This document shows, in pieces, positions 23,385 to 31,817 of a DNA stretch of 33,783 nt; within the stretch, counting starts at the first letter, position 1, and the number at the start of each line of letters is the position of its first letter. The notes beneath the pieces are model-generated. The model had not been told where the DNA came from. It did no database searches and saw nothing but the letters and a program-made list of their open reading frames with translations. The stretch lies in the NCBI GenBank assembly GCA_947586205.1, contig CANPXO010000008.1:1-33783 (forward strand). Direction: 5' to 3'. A program made the position numbers and the translations under genes. This stretch comes from an uncultured Bacilli bacterium (lineage in GTDB: Bacteria; Bacillota_I; Bacilli_A; RF39; UBA660).

Positions 23385-23606
23385 TCATTCTTTCACAAGA
23401 TTATCCATGGAATAATGATAAGTTTTACAAATAGCATAGGCTGTAGAAGTTGTAATCAAATGATTTCCTGTTTCATAATGACTGTAAGTTGTTTGAGAAA
23501 TTCCACATTTTTTAGCAAATTCAGTTTAAGATAATTTTAAACTTTTTCTGAGGTTTTTTAGTTTTTTGCCTATGCTTTCTTTATTCAAATTTATTTCAGT
23601 TATCAT
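23385..23606 (-). pseudogene. XRE-type regulator broken by an in-frame TAA
   Basis: This 350-bp gap in the track holds a degenerate gene. From ATG 23606 it reads MITEINLNKESIGKKLKNLRKSLKLS, then TAA at codon 27, and continues in the same frame TEFAKKCGISQTTYSHYETG ... DNLVKE to TGA at 23385. This is a 73-codon HTH_3 protein in which the usual Gln of LSQ-x-x-FA is replaced by a stop; a single CAA to TAA change explains it. No strong ribosome binding site precedes the ATG. A re-start inside the gene would lose the first helix. Confidence 0.75.
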
Positions 23607-23694
23607 CTTTTTGTTTTTATTAGATAAATTTGTTATGAAATCTAAAGAATAGTGATATAAATTACAAAATTGAACTAATAGAATAAAAAAAGAT

Positions 23695-24123
23695 TTAGTA
23701 AAGATGCTTTTGCTCTCTTTCTAAATCTCTTTTTTTAATACTTTCTCGTTTATCATAAAGCTTTTTACCTTTGGCAATCCCTATTAAAACTTTTGCATAA
23801 TTATTTTTAATATACATTTTAAGAGGAACAATACTAATCCCCTCTTTTTCTTTTTCTTCTTTTAGTCTTCTGATTTCTTCTTTATGTAATAATAACTTTC
23901 TTGTTCTTCTCTCTTCATGATTGAAACGATTTCCTTCTTCATATTTAGCTATATAGGAATTTAGGAGAAATGCTTCCCTACCTTTAATCGTTACATAAGA
24001 ATCTTTTAAATCAGCAGAGCCTTTTCGAATACTTTTAATTTCTGTTCCAACTAAGGAAATACCTGCTTCGATTTCTTTTAATATCTGATAATCATAGTAC
24101 GCTTTTCTATTTCTAATTTCCAT
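23695..24123 (-). CDS. smpB: SsrA-binding protein SmpB
   Basis: 142 residues from ATG 24123 ([14 protein letters not shown]), slightly short of the usual 150-160. AGGTGA lies 5-6 bases upstream; the track's GTG start is in that site. Family signatures: [60 protein letters not shown], and the basic tail [20 protein letters not shown]. It binds tmRNA and brings it to stalled ribosomes. The start overlaps the end of rnr by 11 bases, the classic rnr-smpB pair. The tmRNA gene itself is not in the window. Confidence 0.95.
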   Translation of the reverse strand: MEIRNRKAYYDYQILKEIEAGISLVGTEIKSIRKGSADLKDSYVTIKGREAFLLNSYIAKYEEGNRFNHEERRTRKLLLHKEEIRRLKEEKEKEGISIVPLKMYIKNNYAKVLIGIAKGKKLYDKRESIKKRDLEREQKHLY

Positions 24124-26218
24124 TTTCTTCACCTACCAGTTCAAAATCTATCATGCTAGTTTCTTTACTTGCTCTTACACATTTTACTTTTACGATATCA
24201 CCAATACGATATGTTTTTTTGGTGTTATTTCCAATCATAGCTAAAGACTCTGGAACATAATTAAAATAATCTCCTTTTAGGGTACTTACATGAACAAGTC
24301 CTTCTACTAAATTTGGAAGTTCGACAAAGAAACCAAAGTTCGTCACTGTATCAATCATACCTTCATAGATTTCACCAACATGACTTTCCATATATTCAGC
24401 CATTTTCATATCATCGACATCTCGTTCAGCATTTTGGGCCGCGACTTCTCTTTCACTCGAATGTTCAGCTATTTGAACTAAACTATTATTTAAGGTATCT
24501 ATGGTTGTCATTGAAAAATCTTTTTCTACTAAGTATTTCTTTAATAAACGGTGGACTGTTAAGTCTGGAAATCTTCTGATTGGACTTGTAAAATGAGTAT
24601 AAGCATTACTTGCTAAACTAAAGTGACCAATGTTTTCTTTTGAATATTCTGCTTTTCGCATACTACGAAGAAGCATGGAAGATAAAATCTTAAATTCTTT
24701 TTTATCATGAAGTTCTTCTAGTATACTTTGCATTGTTTTTGGTTTCATATCAATCACTCTTGTTTGAAGTGAATAACCAAGTATTTTTAAAAGATTGGTA
24801 AAATCATCTATTTTTTCACTGTTAGGCTCGCCATGGACACGATAGATAAAAGGTAAATCCATATTATAAATATGAGTTGCTACGGTTTCATTCGCCGCAA
24901 TCATGAAGTCTTCAATGAGTTTTTCTCCATCACCACGTTCTACAACTACAACATCGATTGCATGGCCCTCTTCATCTTGAATGATTTCTGGTTCATCCAA
25001 ATCAAAATCCATATATCCACGAGAAATTTTTTCTTTTCTTAAAATGTGAGCAAGTTCATTCATCTCTTTTAATGTGTCGGCAAAGTCTTCATAACCTTCT
25101 GGGACTGTGTCTTCCATAAGGATTTGATTGACTGCTGTATAAGTCATTTTCTTACGACTTTTAATGTATGATTCAAAGATATCATAATCAATAATTTTGC
25201 CATTTGGATTAATCGTCATCACGCAGGACATGGTTAAACGAATCTCGCCTTCATTTAATGAACAAATTCCATTGGATAGTTGATGAGGAAGCATAGGAAT
25301 GACTGTATTTGCAAGATAATTCGATGTTCCTCTTTCATAAGCAGCATCGCCAAGTGGTGTATTTTCTTTGACATAATGGGATACATCGGCAATATGGACT
25401 CCTAAAATGTAATTGTTTCCTTCTTTTTTTAAGCTAATCGCATCATCAATATCTTTGGTATGTTCTCCATCAATAGTGAAGATACAATCTTTCGTTAAAT
25501 CTCTTCTGTTCTGAAGCTCCGACTCCGCGACTTCAGATGGAATGGTTTCTAATTCTTTCTCTACTTCATTCCCAAAGTCTGGGTCAATATTGTATTTATA
25601 AGCAATACTTAAAATATCCATACCTGGATCGTCTTTATGACCAATTATTTTGATAATCTCTCCATGAAATTTTTTAGGAGCATATTCATCTTTTAATTTT
25701 ACTAAAACTTTATGACCTGCTACACAATTTTTTAAAGTATCTTTTTTTAATTTAATATCAAGATTTAATTTTTCATCATCTGGTTTAAAAATAAGGCCAT
25801 TTTTTCCATCAATTAGTTCTCCTACAATAGTATTAATTTCTCTTTTAATAACACGAATAACTCTTCCTTCTGGTTTGAGTCCTTTTTTAATGACTTCTGC
25901 TAAAACAATATCATCATCAATGGCACCGTTCACATCGGCATCATCAATGTATAAATCATCTTCTTTAGGTAACACGACAAATCCAAAACCCTTTTTGTTT
26001 CCTTCAAACTTGCCTATTTTTAAATTCACACAGTTTTTAAGAAGAATATATTTATCTTTTTTGGTTTTATATACAATGTAATCACTTACTAGTTCTTCTA
26101 AAACATCTGTAAGTTCTCTTAGTTCTTCTGCTGTTTGATATCCCATTAAATCATTGATTTGAATGAGATCTTTTGCTTCATAAACACTTTCTAGTTTTTG
26201 TAATACTTCTTCTTTCAT
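24113..26218 (-). CDS. rnr: Ribonuclease R
   Basis: 701 residues from ATG 26218 ([10 protein letters not shown]), with AGGTG nine bases upstream; the track's GTG lies in it. Order: N-terminal helical domain, cold-shock-like OB domains (NKKGFGFVV ... DDLYIDD), the RNB catalytic domain with [18 protein letters not shown] (metal-binding aspartates), [24 protein letters not shown]-type region, and [15 protein letters not shown], then a C-terminal S1 domain ([19 protein letters not shown]). The lysine-rich tail of some relatives is short. A processive 3'-5' exonuclease that degrades structured RNA and, with SmpB and tmRNA, non-stop messages. Confidence 0.96.
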   Translation of the reverse strand: MKEEVLQKLESVYEAKDLIQINDLMGYQTAEELRELTDVLEELVSDYIVYKTKKDKYILLKNCVNLKIGKFEGNKKGFGFVVLPKEDDLYIDDADVNGAIDDDIVLAEVIKKGLKPEGRVIRVIKREINTIVGELIDGKNGLIFKPDDEKLNLDIKLKKDTLKNCVAGHKVLVKLKDEYAPKKFHGEIIKIIGHKDDPGMDILSIAYKYNIDPDFGNEVEKELETIPSEVAESELQNRRDLTKDCIFTIDGEHTKDIDDAISLKKEGNNYILGVHIADVSHYVKENTPLGDAAYERGTSNYLANTVIPMLPHQLSNGICSLNEGEIRLTMSCVMTINPNGKIIDYDIFESYIKSRKKMTYTAVNQILMEDTVPEGYEDFADTLKEMNELAHILRKEKISRGYMDFDLDEPEIIQDEEGHAIDVVVVERGDGEKLIEDFMIAANETVATHIYNMDLPFIYRVHGEPNSEKIDDFTNLLKILGYSLQTRVIDMKPKTMQSILEELHDKKEFKILSSMLLRSMRKAEYSKENIGHFSLASNAYTHFTSPIRRFPDLTVHRLLKKYLVEKDFSMTTIDTLNNSLVQIAEHSSEREVAAQNAERDVDDMKMAEYMESHVGEIYEGMIDTVTNFGFFVELPNLVEGLVHVSTLKGDYFNYVPESLAMIGNNTKKTYRIGDIVKVKCVRASKETSMIDFELVGEENGN

Positions 26219-26241
26219 GTGAAATTTCACCTCTTAAATTT

Positions 26242-26271
26242 ATTATACAAAGAAATGATCAAAAATTACAA
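26242..26271 (-). promoter_or_regulatory. Possible rnr-smpB promoter
   Basis: Minus-strand TTGTAA (26266-26271), 18 bases, TATAAT (26242-26247), just ahead of the rnr ribosome binding site. Confidence 0.5.
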
Positions 26272-26277
26272 ATAAAA

Positions 26278-26314
26278 AAGAAAAATCTGTCAATATAAAG
26301 TAAAGATTTTTCTT
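26278..26314 (-). terminator. Terminator between secG and rnr
   Basis: AAGAAAAATCT (26278-26288) and AGATTTTTCTT (26304-26314) form a perfect 11-bp stem; on the minus strand a T tract follows. Confidence 0.75.
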
Positions 26315-26343
26315 GTATTTACTTATAAAGATATTTTATCTCT

Positions 26344-26571
26344 TTATTTTGTTGTTAAGTATAATATTAAAGATATTACAAAGAAAGCAACACCTAAAAC
26401 TGCTGTTAGTCTTGTGATAATAAGTTCTAATCCTCTTTCTTTTACAACTCCAAAAAGTCTATCATTTCCACCTGAAAATATTTGTCCTGCATCTCCACTT
26501 GCTTTATTACTTTGTAATAATACTAAAACAATAATGAGTACAGAAAGTATTAATAAAATTGTTTCTAACAT
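26344..26571 (-). CDS. secG: Preprotein translocase subunit SecG
   Basis: 75 residues, the normal size. The hairpin of two membrane helices (LETILLILSVLIIVLVLLQ and LTAVLGVAFFVISLILYLT) is joined by the conserved Gly-rich loop SNKASGDAGQIFSGGNDRLFG. GGAGG precedes the ATG. It belongs to the SecYEG channel and aids protein export. secG next to rnr and smpB is a common order in Bacillota, here with a terminator between secG and rnr. Confidence 0.95.
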   Translation of the reverse strand: MLETILLILSVLIIVLVLLQSNKASGDAGQIFSGGNDRLFGVVKERGLELIITRLTAVLGVAFFVISLILYLTTK

Positions 26572-26619
26572 ATATATTTCCTCCAGTCCTATCTAATTTA
26601 ACATATTTTTCTTTGTTTT

Positions 26620-27204
26620 TCAAGAAATGTGTAATGTTTCTTCAATGATTTTATAGATTTCTTCTCTTCCCTTCTTCGTTGTTGCCGAAAATTTTATAAA
26701 ATCTTGATCTAAATTTAATGTTTCTTTGATAATTTTGTCTTGTTTATCTCTTAAGGAAGAACTCACTTTATCATATTTAGTTGCTACTATTGTAATAGGT
26801 ATATTGTAGTATTTTAAGAAGTTATACATTAAGACATCATCTTCGGTTGGTTTGTGTCTATAATCAATGAGCATGAATACTTGAGATAAATCTGTTCTAC
26901 TCTTTAAATACTCTTCAATCATTAAACCGATTTTATAATCACTATCTTTAGATAATTTCGTATAACCATAGCCAGGAACATCCACTAGATAAAATTGTTT
27001 GTTTATTTGATAAAAGTTTAAAGTTTGAGTTTTTCCAGGTTTACTTGAAGTTCTTGCAAAGTTCTTACGTCCAATTAAAGCATTGATAAAACTTGATTTT
27101 CCAACGTTACTTCTTCCAACAAGTAAAAATTCTTTTAGATTGTCTGTTGGATATTGACTCAGTCTCACTGCGATGTTGGTTAATTCTACAGAATCAATTT
27201 TCAT
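26620..27204 (-). CDS. engB: Ribosome biogenesis GTPase EngB/YsxC
   Basis: 194 residues. All G motifs are present: G1 VGRSNVGKSSFINAL, G2 region ARTSSKPGKTQTLNF, G3 YLVDVPGYGYTKLS, G4 ATKYDK, G5 FSATTKKG. It helps late assembly of the large ribosomal subunit. AGAGGTG precedes the ATG. It is 48 bases ahead of secG on the same strand, so the two are probably co-transcribed and stopped by the hairpin past secG. Confidence 0.96.
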   Translation of the reverse strand: MKIDSVELTNIAVRLSQYPTDNLKEFLLVGRSNVGKSSFINALIGRKNFARTSSKPGKTQTLNFYQINKQFYLVDVPGYGYTKLSKDSDYKIGLMIEEYLKSRTDLSQVFMLIDYRHKPTEDDVLMYNFLKYYNIPITIVATKYDKVSSSLRDKQDKIIKETLNLDQDFIKFSATTKKGREEIYKIIEETLHIS

Positions 27205-27338
27205 ACCTCACACCTCTTTTGGTATATCTATTATATGATACTTTCTATGTTTTTGCAAACTAATCTTCGTACTGTTGTAATTACAAAGACCAAGTTACAA
27301 GAACATAGTGAAATTCTTTTTAATCGACAAATTAAAAG

Positions 27339-27352
27339 AGGCTTAAAAGCCT
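27339..27352 (-). terminator. Weak hairpin after the 27361 gene
   Basis: AGGCTT (27339-27344) and AAGCCT (27347-27352) form a short stem; on the minus strand CTTTTAATTT follows. It sits 8 bases past the stop and divides this operon from engB. Confidence 0.45.
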
Positions 27353-27360
27353 TTTTGTTG

Positions 27361-27876
27361 TTATTCGTAAACTTTTATGGAAGTTACTATGAAATCATAG
27401 TCTTCTAATGGATAAGTTTGATGGCAAAATTCACAAACACCAGTTTTGTTGATACTCATACTTGCTCCACAGCTAGGGCATTTACGAACTCCATCAATTT
27501 CTTTTGTATCATTCTTTTTTTCTAAAGTAATATCATTTCTTTTTTCTATTCTTCTTTGGTCTGTTCCAAATATAATTTTTCCAGTAGAATTATCTAAAAT
27601 ATAGTCCATATATCTTGATATTAATTCGATGTGGATAACTGTTTTATCTTCTTGCTCTTCAACATCAACAATCCTCGAGTTTTTCACATTAATTTCATCA
27701 TAGATTTGTTTTTGATTTTTCTTTTTGTTTTCTTCTAATATTGATTCATATTTCTCATAGACTTCATCACTTAAGAAATGTTTTACATCTCGTAAATTTT
27801 CAATAGTCATTCCTGTATAAAGTTTCACAAAGATATTATCAATTTTTGTTTTGATTAAAGTTTCGTTAATTTCCAT
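27361..27876 (-). CDS. Tim44-like domain protein with zinc ribbon
   Basis: 171 residues; AAGGTG precedes the ATG. The body (about 1-115) has the layout of a Tim44/MBA1-like domain: a helix, LRDVKHFLSDEVYEKYESILEENKKK, then strands such as SRIVDVEEQEDKTVIHIELISRYMDYI. A zinc ribbon follows, KCPSCGASM ... CEFCHQTYP. The gene at 28570 encodes the same two domains after a signal and helix, so they are paralogues, this one cytosolic. It is the last gene of a three-gene cluster, 8 bases after the HdeD-like gene. Domain naming is by pattern; function unknown. Confidence 0.75.
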   Translation of the reverse strand: MEINETLIKTKIDNIFVKLYTGMTIENLRDVKHFLSDEVYEKYESILEENKKKNQKQIYDEINVKNSRIVDVEEQEDKTVIHIELISRYMDYILDNSTGKIIFGTDQRRIEKRNDITLEKKNDTKEIDGVRKCPSCGASMSINKTGVCEFCHQTYPLEDYDFIVTSIKVYE

Positions 27877-27884
27877 AGTGCACC

Positions 27885-28541
27885 TTAAAGATTTTCCAAA
27901 AACTCAATGGATCTATTTTTGGTAAGAATAGCATTGGTTGCATTTAATATTCCTGATAATACACAGTAAGCGCCCGCTAATTGAGTAAATAATATGTTTG
28001 TAAATGGATTGATAAAAATTAAGATACTCATAAATATGGATAGAAGTGCGCTTATAAATAGTGTAAGCCAACTTTTTTCACTAATTATTTTTAAACGTAA
28101 TGCTAAGTCGATTTTCATGACTGCTAGATAAATTAGCCAAAAACCAATGAATATCGTAATCATTTGAGTAAAGGTAAATGGACTCATGATGATAAGAACT
28201 CCCAAAATTAAATCTAAAATCCCGTATATAATATGAAATTTAAAGAAATAAAGATCTCTACTTTTTAAATAAGCATAGATGTTTAAACCACCAAAACATA
28301 ATACAACGATTCCAAATAAAATACCAATCACATTAAGGCTTAACATTGGATTTAATAAGAATAAAACTCCTACTAAAATAAGTAATATGGATAAACCAAT
28401 TTCAATCCACATAATATTTGTGAATAAGCGGTCAAGGTTTGTGAATAATCTTTTTGTTCTTTTATGGAACATTTTTTGAAAAAATTCTTGAAAACTTAAA
28501 GTATCTCTTACTTCTTCTTTCTTTTCATTATACATATACAT
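27885..28541 (-). CDS. HdeD/DUF308-like membrane protein
   Basis: 218 residues with AAAGGAG before the ATG. After a 45-residue polar start come six membrane helices in pairs (IGLSILLILVGVLFLLNP, GILFGIVVLCFGGLNIYAYL, IIYGILDLILGVLIIMSPF, ITIFIGFWLIYLAVMKI, LTLFISALLSIFMSILIFINP, LAGAYCVLSGILNATNAI). The repeated helix-NP-x-x-helix pattern is typical of HdeD/DUF308 proteins. The role in Bacillota is unknown. It is sandwiched between two zinc-ribbon paralogues, so they may work together at the membrane. Confidence 0.85.
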   Translation of the reverse strand: MYMYNEKKEEVRDTLSFQEFFQKMFHKRTKRLFTNLDRLFTNIMWIEIGLSILLILVGVLFLLNPMLSLNVIGILFGIVVLCFGGLNIYAYLKSRDLYFFKFHIIYGILDLILGVLIIMSPFTFTQMITIFIGFWLIYLAVMKIDLALRLKIISEKSWLTLFISALLSIFMSILIFINPFTNILFTQLAGAYCVLSGILNATNAILTKNRSIEFLENL

Positions 28542-28569
28542 GCAACTCCTTTGTGACTTTATTATACCA

Positions 28570-29421
28570 CTATTCTTTGGATTGAGAAAGGTTTGTTTTC
28601 TTACTTAGAATATATTTTGTGGATAACTTCTCAAATTTGGTATGACAGTATGGACAAGTATCTGTATTTTCTTCTATCTCTGCTCCACAGTTTGGACATT
28701 TAGTTACCTTATCTTTGATAGCTTTTACAAATGTTAAATTGTATCTTACAATGACTCGACGAGACTTATCTCCTCTTACCACATTTTTAGTTTCTTCTTC
28801 AATCACATAATCATAGAATCTTACTTGTAAATGAACTTGTACAGAAATGGTATCTTCTGTTTTAAACATATCAATAATTTTAATATCATCTAATGAGAAA
28901 TTGTCCATAATATTCTTTTGTTTTTTGGCTTTTAATATTTGTAACTGACTTTCATACATGTTATATAGTTCATCGGTTAAAAGCTTGCGAAGAATATCAA
29001 AATCAAAGTTTGTCCAAGCATTTTGGATTTGAATAAAGGTGTCATTGACATTACTCTTAAATTCTTCAATGTTCATATCTGGGTCGATGGCATGAATTTG
29101 TTCTTCACTCATTTCTTGATATTGTGGATAAACACTTGTAGAAGAACTATGTCCTTTATTGGCAGACGACGCAATGAGAATAACGATTACAATCATAAAT
29201 ATGATTAAGAATGCTACAGAAGAACTACCTGAACCCGATGAATAAGAGCCATAATCATCATCCCAGTCCCAACTACTTCCTGAGTCCCAGCTTGAACCAG
29301 AATCCCAACTAGAACCCGAGTCATAGTCAACATCCCATCCAGAGTCAGCTTTCGCAAATTGAAATACAAAACTGAAACTCAATAAAAATATTAATAAATA
29401 GCTTATCCACTTCTTTTTCAT
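28570..29421 (-). CDS. Membrane Tim44-like/zinc-ribbon protein with Ser/Trp/Asp repeat
   Basis: 283 residues, AAGGAG upstream. A signal peptide (about 1-25) leads to a low-complexity outer segment with three tandem copies of DSGSSW and a SSGSGSSS run, then a membrane helix (about 68-86), so the rest faces the cytosol. A Tim44-like domain follows (about 105-235; FDILRKLLTDELYNMYESQL ... VQVHLQVRFYDYVI), then a zinc ribbon (KCPNCGAEIEENTDTCPYCHTKF). It is the paralogue of the 27361 product. First gene of the cluster; diverges from the FemX-like gene. Function unknown. Confidence 0.78.
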   Translation of the reverse strand: MKKKWISYLLIFLLSFSFVFQFAKADSGWDVDYDSGSSWDSGSSWDSGSSWDWDDDYGSYSSGSGSSSVAFLIIFMIVIVILIASSANKGHSSSTSVYPQYQEMSEEQIHAIDPDMNIEEFKSNVNDTFIQIQNAWTNFDFDILRKLLTDELYNMYESQLQILKAKKQKNIMDNFSLDDIKIIDMFKTEDTISVQVHLQVRFYDYVIEEETKNVVRGDKSRRVIVRYNLTFVKAIKDKVTKCPNCGAEIEENTDTCPYCHTKFEKLSTKYILSKKTNLSQSKE

Positions 29422-29468
29422 AGCTTTCTCCTTAGTTTGTCCTTATTATATCATAGTCTTAGAAGAAT

Positions 29469-29497
29469 TTGCATTTTTTCTTAAAGTATGATAGTAT
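29469..29497 (+). promoter_or_regulatory. Possible promoter of the FemX-gmk operon
   Basis: TTGCAT (29469-29474), 17 bases, TAGTAT (29492-29497), just ahead of GGGGTGA and the ATG at 29526. Confidence 0.45.
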
Positions 29498-29525
29498 ATA
29501 CATCAATTAAAAAGGGGTGATACCT

Positions 29526-30794
29526 ATGATTTTAAGAGAATTATCGATTGAAGAATTTACAGACTTTGTATCCGCTAGTCCACTTTGGACTCATTATCAA
29601 ACGATTAACTATGCTCTTTTAATGGGAGAAAACGGTTATGATTATGATTTGATTGGTTTTGTGAATGAATATGGTCAGATAAAAGCGGCTTCTTTAATTC
29701 TTACAAAAACAATTAAATTTCATACCAAATATGGTTATGCACCTAAAGGATTTATTCTAGATTATTTTAATCAAGGCTTATTAAAAGAATTTGTAGAAGC
29801 CTTAAAAGCTTATTATAAAAAGAAACATGTGGTATTTATTAAAATCAATCCTGAAATTGCTATAAGTGAAATAGATACAACAAACTTTGTAAAAACTTAT
29901 AATTGGAATTATGATATAAAAGAAATTTTAGAAGATAATGGCTTTATTAAGTTAAAAGATAATTTATATTTTGAGTCTCTCCTCCCAAGATTCAGTGCAG
30001 TGATTTCTTTAAAAAATTATGATATTAAAGAAATCAGTAAAAATACTAGAAATAAAATTAATCGTTCTACTTTAAAGGGGTTACACTTAGAAAAAGCAGA
30101 GAAATCTGGAATTGATATTTTACAAAATTTTATTGCAAAAAAACGAAATACTCGTGACTTTTACTATAAAGATTATTATAATGTGTTTGAAAGAAATGAT
30201 ATGATTGATTTATTTTTAGTGAATATTCATCCTGATGAGTTTTTAGTAAATGCTCGTAAGCTTTATGAATTAGAATTAGAAAAAAATAATCATTATCAAT
30301 CTTTATTAGAAAAAGAAAGTACAAATAAAAATATTAATCAAAAGATGGATTCAGATCGAAAGTTACTTTCTTATAAACATGATGTAGAACTTGCAACAGA
30401 ATTAAATAAACAAAAGAATCGTATTTATATCGCAGGTGCTTTAGTCATTCATCAAAAGAATCGTATACAAATATTAATGAGTGGATATGATAAGAAATAT
30501 AAATCATTTGATGCCAATTATTTTTTACATCATTCCATATTAGAGTATTATAAAGAAGATTATGATTATGCGGAATTAAATGGAATGACAGGAGATTTTT
30601 CTTTAGAAAATCCATATAACGGATTAAATCAATTTAAGTTAGGTTTTCGTCCAAGAGTTTATGAATATATTGGAGAGTATGATTTGCCAATTGATTCTAA
30701 AAAATATTATAAGTTAAGAAGCAGTGGGGTTTTAGCTAAAATATTTAATAAAACAGATATAAAAAAGAATAAAAAGGAGAAGAAAAATGATTAA
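29526..30794 (+). CDS. FemABX-family aminoacyltransferase
   Basis: 422 residues from ATG 29526; the track's GTG is inside the GGGGTGA site. It shows the FemABX pattern: two GNAT-like halves (FTDFVSASPLWTHYQT, KYGYAPKGFILDY, IKINPE; and later RIYIAGALVIHQKNRIQILMSGYDKKYKSF, YAELNGMTGDF) around a helical arm (LELEKNNHYQSLLEKES) that in relatives contacts the tRNA. Such enzymes add amino acids from aminoacyl-tRNA to the peptidoglycan stem peptide, building the cross-bridge. YAPKGFILDYF and YNGLNQFKLGFRP are close to the family's usual wording. It overlaps gmk by 8 bases. Confidence 0.9.
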   Translation: MILRELSIEEFTDFVSASPLWTHYQTINYALLMGENGYDYDLIGFVNEYGQIKAASLILTKTIKFHTKYGYAPKGFILDYFNQGLLKEFVEALKAYYKKKHVVFIKINPEIAISEIDTTNFVKTYNWNYDIKEILEDNGFIKLKDNLYFESLLPRFSAVISLKNYDIKEISKNTRNKINRSTLKGLHLEKAEKSGIDILQNFIAKKRNTRDFYYKDYYNVFERNDMIDLFLVNIHPDEFLVNARKLYELELEKNNHYQSLLEKESTNKNINQKMDSDRKLLSYKHDVELATELNKQKNRIYIAGALVIHQKNRIQILMSGYDKKYKSFDANYFLHHSILEYYKEDYDYAELNGMTGDFSLENPYNGLNQFKLGFRPRVYEYIGEYDLPIDSKKYYKLRSSGVLAKIFNKTDIKKNKKEKKND

Positions 30795-31464
30795 AAAGAA
30801 AAAAAATGGGGAGTTAATTGTTATTTCAGGTACTACTTGTGCAGGTAAAGGAACAATCGTAAAAGAACTTGTAAAAAGAAATGAAAACTTAAAAGTATCA
30901 ATCTCTTACACTTCTAGAGAAAAAAGAGAAAATGAAGTGGATGGAAAAGATTACTTTTTTGTAACACCAGAAGAATTTGAGAAAAAAATTCAAAATGAAG
31001 ATTTCTTAGAATATGCTAAAGTTCAGTATGGTAAGTATTATGGTACTCCTAAAAAAGAAGTAAAAGAACTTTTAGCTAGTGGAAAAGATGTGATACTAGA
31101 AATTGATGTTCAAGGTGCTAAACAAATTAAAGAAATGTTTCCGGAAACAATTTTAATTTTTATTCTTGCTCCGAGTATGGAAGAAGTAAAAAGAAGAATT
31201 AAAGCAAGAGGAATGGAAAATAATGAACAAATTCTTAAAAGATTCCAAGTTGCTTATCAAGAAATTAATGAAATCAATAAATATAATTATGTTGTTGTGA
31301 ATGACATATTAGAAGATGCTGTACAAAAAGTAGAAGCTATTTTAATCAGTGAAAAATGTAGAGTAGATAGAATTGAAGAAATAGCTGTGGAAAATGAAGA
31401 AGAAATTATTCATGAATTCTTAATGGATAAAGATTTTGATAATACACCTTTAGATATTAATTAA
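30787..31464 (+). CDS. gmk: Guanylate kinase
   Basis: 225 residues; AAAGGAG precedes the ATG. It phosphorylates GMP to GDP. Motifs: P-loop GTTCAGKGTIV, which departs from the common GPSGVGKGT by Thr-Thr-Cys-Ala in the loop though GKGT is intact; GMP site SYTSREKRENEVDGKDYFFV and EYAKVQYGKYYGT; VILEIDVQGAKQIKEMFP; lid RIKARGMENNEQILKRF. A C-terminal acidic extension of about 30 residues (ending DNTPLDIN) exceeds the usual ~205 residue length. Translationally coupled to the FemX-like gene. Confidence 0.93.
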   Translation: MIKKKKNGELIVISGTTCAGKGTIVKELVKRNENLKVSISYTSREKRENEVDGKDYFFVTPEEFEKKIQNEDFLEYAKVQYGKYYGTPKKEVKELLASGKDVILEIDVQGAKQIKEMFPETILIFILAPSMEEVKRRIKARGMENNEQILKRFQVAYQEINEINKYNYVVVNDILEDAVQKVEAILISEKCRVDRIEEIAVENEEEIIHEFLMDKDFDNTPLDIN

Positions 31465-31702
31465 ATATTGTAAATAATCATAAACCAGTTATATTTAATG
31501 ATAAAACTTTAATGACATAGTTTAATTCATGTTTAAAGATACTTTTAAAATTGTAATCTTCAATTTCTTTGATTTTTCTTCTTTCTTATTGATTTTTTCT
31601 GTATTTAGTAATAATATCATAGAATCTTTTTGGGTAAAAGATATTTGGGTTTTTGAGATTTAAGAACATCCTTTTTTGTGTTTTATTCTATTTTCTTTAT
31701 TC

Positions 31703-31740
31703 AAAAAAGACAAGAGGTTTTTTATTTTCTCTTGTCTTTT
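31703..31740. terminator. Bidirectional terminator between gmk and surface gene 3
   Basis: AAAAAAGACAAGAG and CTCTTGTCTTTT form a 12-bp stem with A and T tracts at its two sides, suited to stop both convergent transcripts. Confidence 0.8.
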
Positions 31741-31780
31741 CTTTCTCAAATAATTTTCAATTTTCTTTCTTTTCTATATC

Positions 31781-31811
31781 ACTTATCTACAAATTTACAA
31801 TGTGGATAAGT
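31781..31811 (-). repeat. Hairpin directly after the variable-region gene
   Basis: ACTTATCTACA (31781-31791) and TGTGGATAAGT (31801-31811) pair at 10 of 11 positions with a 9-base loop, 6 bases beyond the stop codon. There is no T tract, so it is a poor terminator. DGR target genes often have a stem-loop or cruciform just past the variable region that aids retrohoming. Confidence 0.55.
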
Positions 31812-31817
31812 AAAGGG

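Larger units (their letters stand above)
31465..31817. other. Intergenic region, non-coding
   Basis: 353 AT-rich bases between convergent gmk and surface gene 3. I see no coding remnant and no copy of the GC-rich variable-region sequence (so no template repeat). It contains the terminator at 31703-31740 and the hairpin at 31781-31811. Confidence 0.7.

Noticed and set aside
31465-31817. Possible DGR template repeat or accessory gene beside the variable region
   Set aside because: I compared the GC-rich tail with this gap and with the rest of the window by eye and found no near-copy; the gap is AT-rich and holds only hairpins.
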